Translations under genes and position numbers: made by a program
Shown here: one piece after another, positions 59,201 through 64,000 of the stretch
Layout of the letters: the number at the start of each line of letters is the position of its first letter
How positions within the stretch are numbered: the first letter of the stretch is position 1
Assembly (NCBI GenBank): GCA_022695795.1
Contig: MU404085.1
Span: 319,597-383,596 of the forward strand
Reading direction: 5' to 3'
From: Biscogniauxia marginata
Lineage: Eukaryota > Ascomycota > Sordariomycetes > Xylariales > Xylariaceae
DNA length: 64,000 bases
Notes under the pieces: generated by a model
Seen by the model: the letters and a program-made list of their open reading frames with translations, nothing else
Told to the model about the DNA's origin: nothing
The model's database searches: none

Positions 59201-62200
59201 CCTCCTGTTCATAATGCCGCGTTAGCCGCGTCCATACGCGAGAAAAGACAAAAGGAAGCCGAGGAAAAGCGGAAGCGGGATGCCGACGTTATAGCTAAGG
59301 CCAAGGCCTTAAGAGCTCCGAAACAAACGGTGACCGGCGAGGGGTCAGGTCTTCAGGGGCTCTCCGGTGCCCATGGCAAAGATCACGCGCCGCATAAAAG
59401 TGAGATCATGGTTAATTCTTCATCAGAGGATGAGGACGACTCTGGCGATGATACCGAATTCCTAGCGCAGTCTGCCGCGGGCCATAGACGAGCTCAGGAT
59501 GCGTCACAGCGCATACAATCCATGAAGCTTAATGTCCGAGGGCCAGTTAAAAAAGTCAAGATTCAGCGCTCTGCGAAGGACATGCGCGCACGGCTTATCC
59601 CTCCCATGGATATCCTACATCAAGCTATTCTCGAATGGGATATATTTCACGAGGGGAATGACCCGCCGAATGGAATTCTGTGCTCGGAGGTGTCTGATTC
59701 ATATACAGACCCTAAGGAGTACAAAGCGACCTTTTTGCCATTATTAGTTAATGAAGCATGGCGAGCATTTGTAACCGCCAAGGATGAGGCGACATCGAAG
59801 CCATTCGGCATCAAAGTTCTGAATCGAATGAACGTGGACAAGTTCGTCGAGGTCAGCACAGCAATGCCTATCGCAGAGAACAAGGACAAGTTCTTGTCCG
59901 AAGGGGACATAGTCGTATTTTCACATGCGTCAAATCCTTTGGAGATCAAGGATGAACTTCACTGCCTGGCTCGGATCTGGCGCACCCAGTTCAAGAATGG
60001 CAGTCTAGAAGTCCAGTACCGCTTGAGCAATCGTGCTGGGCCTATCCTTTCAACGTTGATGCCACAATCCGAGCTTTATGCTACCAAAATAACTAACATG
60101 ACAACAATCGAGCGCGAGTATGCATCTCTCGAAAGTCTGCAGTATTACGACCTGGCTCCGGAAGTTCTCGAAGCTAAGCCGTCACCTATGCTCAAGTTCA
60201 GCCCCGAGGCGGTCGAAAAGACCATGAAGAACTACCATTTGAACCCCGGACAGGCTAAGGCAATTTTGAACGCTAAGGAGAATGATGCTTTCACTTTAGT
60301 ACAAGGGTTAGTGTTCGCTATTCAACTTTTTTTTTCTTCGGATCATCGGCTAACAGACACGTGATAGACCTCCGGGAACTGGCAAGACGAAAACGATCGT
60401 GGCCATGGTCGGTGCGTTGCTAACTGGCACCCTTCCTTCTAGTGGTGGTACTGCTATCAAAGGACCGAACTCGGCAAATAGTAAGGGAATAACGTCCAAG
60501 AAACTCCTGGTCTGTGCGCCGAGCAATGCAGCGGTTGATGAGTTGGTTCTACGATTAAAAGATGGGGTCAAGTTTTTGAATGGATCTTTCCATAAGATCA
60601 ATGTTCTGCGGCTTGGTCGAACAGACGCTATCAACTCTGCGGTCAAAGACGTGACTTTGGACGAGTTGGTCAAGGCTAAAGTCGAAGGCACTGCGAACCA
60701 GAACAGCGGGCCGAGCTCTAGGGAGTTGATGCACAAAGAAGCCGGCCAAATCAAAAGGGATATTGCGGATGTCCGTCTTCAAATAGATGCAGCCAAAGTC
60801 GCCGGGGACCGGGGACGAGTAAATCAATTGCAGCGGAATTTTGACGAGCTCAGGCGTCGCCAGGCCCAAATCGGTGCCAAGATCGATGCCGACAAGGACA
60901 GCGGGAACACCGCTGCCCGTGAGAATGAAATCCGGCGTCGTAAAATCCAGCAAGAGATCCTCGACTCGGCACAAGTCCTTTGCGCAACGCTAAGCGGTAG
61001 CGGTCACGAAATGTTCAAGAACTTGGCGGTAGAGTTTGAGACCGTGATTGTCGATGAGGCAGCTCAGTGTGTGGAACTCAGCTGCCTTATTCCCCTGAAG
61101 TACGGCTGCTCTAAGTGTATTCTTGTTGGTGATCCGAAGCAGCTGCCGCCGACAGTACTTTCGCAGTCTGCGGCACGCTATGGATACGACCAGAGTCTTT
61201 TCGTCCGAATGCAACGAAACCACCCGGAAGACGTTCATCTACTCGATACACAGTATCGAATGCATCCCGAGATTAGCCTGTTCCCAAGTCAAGAGTTCTA
61301 CGAAAAGCGCCTTATAGACGGTGATGACATGAGTAGACTTCGACATCAACCGTGGCACCAGAGTGCTTTGTTGGGTCCTTACCGATTCTTCGATGTCAAG
61401 GGTATCCAGGAGAAGGGTCGCAAGGGCCGGTCACTTGTGAATATGGAAGAACTAAAAGTCGCCATGCAAATTTACGACAGATTCGGCTTTGATTATCCAA
61501 ACCTAGATATGAGGGGCAAGATCGGAATTATCACGCCTTATAAAGCCCAATTGTATGAACTTCGTGAGCAGTTCTCGCGCCGATATGGCGAAAAAATCAA
61601 GGACGAGATCGAGTTCAACACGACGGACGCTTTTCAGGGTCGCGAATGCGAGATCATCATCTTCTCTTGCGTCCGTGCTAGTCCCACGGGTGGTATTGGT
61701 TTCATGACTGATATTCGACGTATGAACGTTGGTCTTACTCGTGCAAAGTCTTCCCTTTGGATTCTCGGGGACTCTAGAGCTTTGGTACAGGGAGAATTCT
61801 GGAATAAGTTGATCGAAGACGCCAAAACGAGAAATTGTTACACTGCAGGTGATGTTTTGTCTATGCTTCGAAACCCTGGCGTGAAACTCCCTTTCCCGAC
61901 CTTTGAGAGCCGTTCACCATCGACGGCAGCAACACCTCCGAAAAATATTCAGACTGGAACAGGGGGGGCAACTAGCTCCTTCCATAATACACCACTCCAG
62001 ACCATTAAGAATGATGCGGATGTAATCATGGAGGACACCTCTACTAGCCGAGAACTAGTCAACAGAAACAAGACACCCCAATTACCTCAGACATACACGG
62101 TTATTAGTCGCCAGAATTCGGACATCAATTCGAAAACCCCATCTCCAGCCTTTGGCGGCATCAATGAACGTGGCGAGGCAGTTAAAGTCCCGCAATCATC

Positions 62201-62642
62201 CGAACGTCCGGTCATCCACCATTCAGGGCAAAAAAGACCAAGGGATGATGCAGATGAAGGCAATGCACCAAAGAAGGTTAGTAGAGACCAACTATAACAA
62301 CCATGGACATTAACCTTGAGTATCACAGGTTGCAATTGGATCCTTGCCCGGCAAGTTGCCTCCAAGCGCCCCTCGCGCAATGCCACAGGCTCAGGATCCT
62401 GCTGCTATGGCTGTCTTGGGAATTCAACCAAACCAGCATTCTTCAAACAGAAGCCGGCCTCTTCCACCTAGGCCGCCCATGAACGCTCCTAGTGTATGTG
62501 ACTGGTTTGTTTTCGTTCAGTCTTCAAGCTAACGGGTATCCAGGGACCATCTAACACACAAGCCCCAAGACATCCACCACCTATGAGAAAGAAGCCTGCC
62601 TCCGATCCGTTCATAAAACGGAAGCCTAACAGACCTCGATAA
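56274..62642 (+). CDS. Sen1-type superfamily 1 RNA/DNA helicase
   Basis: Homologue of Sen1/senataxin, a nuclear 5'-to-3' helicase acting in RNA polymerase II termination and R-loop removal. Exons 56274-56620, 56677-60306, 60368-62276, 62329-62493 and 62544-62642 give 2049 residues. The first 900 residues are the helical SEN1_N region (FCPKISEDDEENYNDLEAES, then long alpha-solenoid text). A charged linker with an acidic Ser patch (SSSEDEDDSGDDTEF) follows. The helicase core begins with Walker A GPPGTGKT (about 1326-1333), formed across the 61-bp second intron. It continues with APSNAAVDELVLR, DEAAQ (about 1555), GDPKQLPPTV, QYRMHPEIS, TTDAFQGRECEII and MNVGLTRAKSSLWILGD. The C-terminus (RKKPASDPFIKRKPNRPR) is basic, proline-rich and encoded by two short exons. 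Everything is intact. The length is close to yeast Sen1 (2231). Confidence 0.95.
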
Positions 62643-63887
62643 ACCTCCGGGGAAGACAGACACTTGGGCATATGACCAATTTTTCCCAAGGCGAATGGCA
62701 TGTCCCTTCTAATCAAAAGCAACGGTAGCATCACGTTAAGCTCCAGTTGTAATAGCCTTCGAAACCGCAGGGTGTGATGCTCACTCCGCTCATATTCTGT
62801 TTTAATTTGTCGATGGATGCGTTAAGGACGCATCAACGGAGCATCATATGTAGGAATTAGAACGACGCGGACCACTAAGCATTGCATTGGTATGTAGACT
62901 GGCGTTTGTGAGGAATGTAGATTTAATGTACCACACAGAGGCATGAGACGGGAGGGTTAGTTTCTTCTAGATCAGGGTTTTCTAGAGGTCTTATGACTTT
63001 TCTTTCCTGATACCCGGTCTCAAAGTTTCTTACTGGGGAGAGTGCTTCTGCCAGGAGCAGCTCACGAAGAATCAAAGGACATCGTATTGTGCGTTTTGGG
63101 TCGAGAAAGACCAAGAGATAGATACGATGCGAGGTGTCCAGATGGAGACCTACCTACATGGACGGGCAGCCTCGAGTTTTCGATGATGATGAGCCCGATG
63201 AAGAGAGGGCTAAATGTGGTAAGTAGACAGACATGCATGGTCCCTGTGATTCCCGCTCCCTAGTGTGTCGCAAAGTAGCCCGCATTATTGTCACACCGCA
63301 TTTCCGCGATGTTTTGCCGGTCATTCCCGTCTAGACACGAGGCATTTTATTATTATGACTTCATCGCGGAGTTGCATCCAATGTTCCCACTTCACTTCAA
63401 GCTTTGGTGAGAAGGCAAAAAGGCTCGTGATTCCTTGCTTCCAACAAGCTGCTTTCTATAATGTCTATAATAAATCGCTCCCTCGGGGGTACTTATTCCG
63501 AGGCAAAGAGCCCTCTCCGTCTATATGTTCTCCATACATGAGTCCCGAACTTTCTTTCAATGGAGCCGAGATCGTCACAATGGGGATCGAGGCGGGGATG
63601 GAGGGACCATCGCTAACACCCCCTGACCCCTTGGCGACTTAAGTGAAGTAGACATGCGGAGAGGCCCATTTTCTACCCCGCAAGTAATTATATACCTAAC
63701 CTTCAGGGGCTGGGGCAAGTGGAATTGCCGATATAGTGGGTTAAATCAGGGGGTTCTCCGGCTCCTTTTATCTTTACATACAAGAGAGCCTTATCCGGTG
63801 AATCGGGGCGGTGTAGTATCTGACAGACAGATGATATCAGATTCCTTCGAAGGTTACAGGCTGTTAGTCCCGGAATCTCGAGCAGCA
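62643..63887. other. Intergenic region
   Basis: No gene recognised. Frames at 63042-63263 and 63265-63642 (+) carry no domain. Confidence 0.45.
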
Positions 63888-64000
63888 ATGCTTTCACGAT
63901 ATCTACCAGCCAGAGCGGCGGCAGTGGCGCTCCTCTTACACAATATATACTCCGTCTCGGCACAGACGCTACCGACATCCGGCGCCGCGGTGCAGTGTAA
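63888..64000 (+). CDS. 5' end of a secreted protein, cut by the window edge
   Basis: ATG at 63888 opens a 37-codon frame to the last base. It encodes a strong signal peptide: basic start (MLSRYLPAR), hydrophobic core (AAAVALLLHNIYSV) and an SAQ-type cleavage site, then TLPTSGAAVQC. A Cys soon after the mature start fits many secreted oxidases, but too little is present to name the family. Confidence 0.5.
   Translation, partial: MLSRYLPARAAAVALLLHNIYSVSAQTLPTSGAAVQC

Noticed and set aside
1..64000. CRISPR arrays, bacterial operons, ribosome-binding sites or plasmid origins
   Set aside because: The window is eukaryotic, with spliced genes; no regularly spaced direct repeats were seen.

Overview
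This window comes from a filamentous ascomycete (Pezizomycotina). The genes have short GT..AG introns (about 45 to 175 bp). The gene families are typical of that group: a LaeA-like methyltransferase, a fungal O-methyltransferase, a 2EXR protein, PTH11-like membrane proteins, berberine-bridge-type FAD oxidases, plant-cell-wall hydrolases and a RID/Masc1-type DNA methyltransferase. Sordariomycetes is a reasonable guess from the TACCTAGGTA-rich spacers and the gene set, but nothing here fixes the order or genus.

Layout. 0-17 kb: LaeA-like methyltransferase (2.9-4.5 kb, +), O-methyltransferase (7.8-9.7, +), 2EXR protein (11.2-13.0, +), PTH11-like seven-helix protein (13.4-14.6, -) and a 3-ketodihydrosphingosine reductase-like SDR with an apparent frameshift (15.5-16.7, +). 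17-24 kb: AT-rich ground with an aldo/keto reductase relic, an intact secreted or anchored FAD oxidase (19.4-21.3, -) and a PTH11-like relic with TGA stops. 24-40 kb, carbohydrate and genome-defence block: GH35 beta-galactosidase (24.7-28.2, +), RID-like cytosine DNA methyltransferase (29.0-31.5, -), extended SDR epimerase (32.2-33.2, -), pectin methylesterase (34.4-35.8, -) divergent from exo-polygalacturonase (36.9-38.4, +), and a GFA/CENP-V-type zinc protein (38.9-39.6, +). 40-47 kb: two broken FAD-oxidase fragments and a GH18 chitinase with one in-frame stop. 47-64 kb, more housekeeping in character: small hypothetical protein, pirin, HhH-GPD DNA glycosylase, Sen1-type helicase (56.3-62.6, +), and the first exon of a secreted protein running off the right edge.

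How it fits together. The pectin methylesterase and exo-polygalacturonase act in sequence on pectin (de-esterification, then exo-cleavage). They share one 1.07 kb divergent promoter region and are flanked by two diverged copies of the same short repeat. The beta-galactosidase nearby could remove galactan side chains. The intact RID-like methyltransferase is the family required for repeat-induced point mutation (RIP). Several neighbouring genes carry stops or amino-acid changes of the C-to-T/G-to-A type that RIP leaves, so the window may hold both the machinery and its casualties. Exon joins were worked out by hand from splice sites and reading frame, and every multi-exon model given as complete closes in frame. 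Product names rest on recognised motifs, not on database searches.
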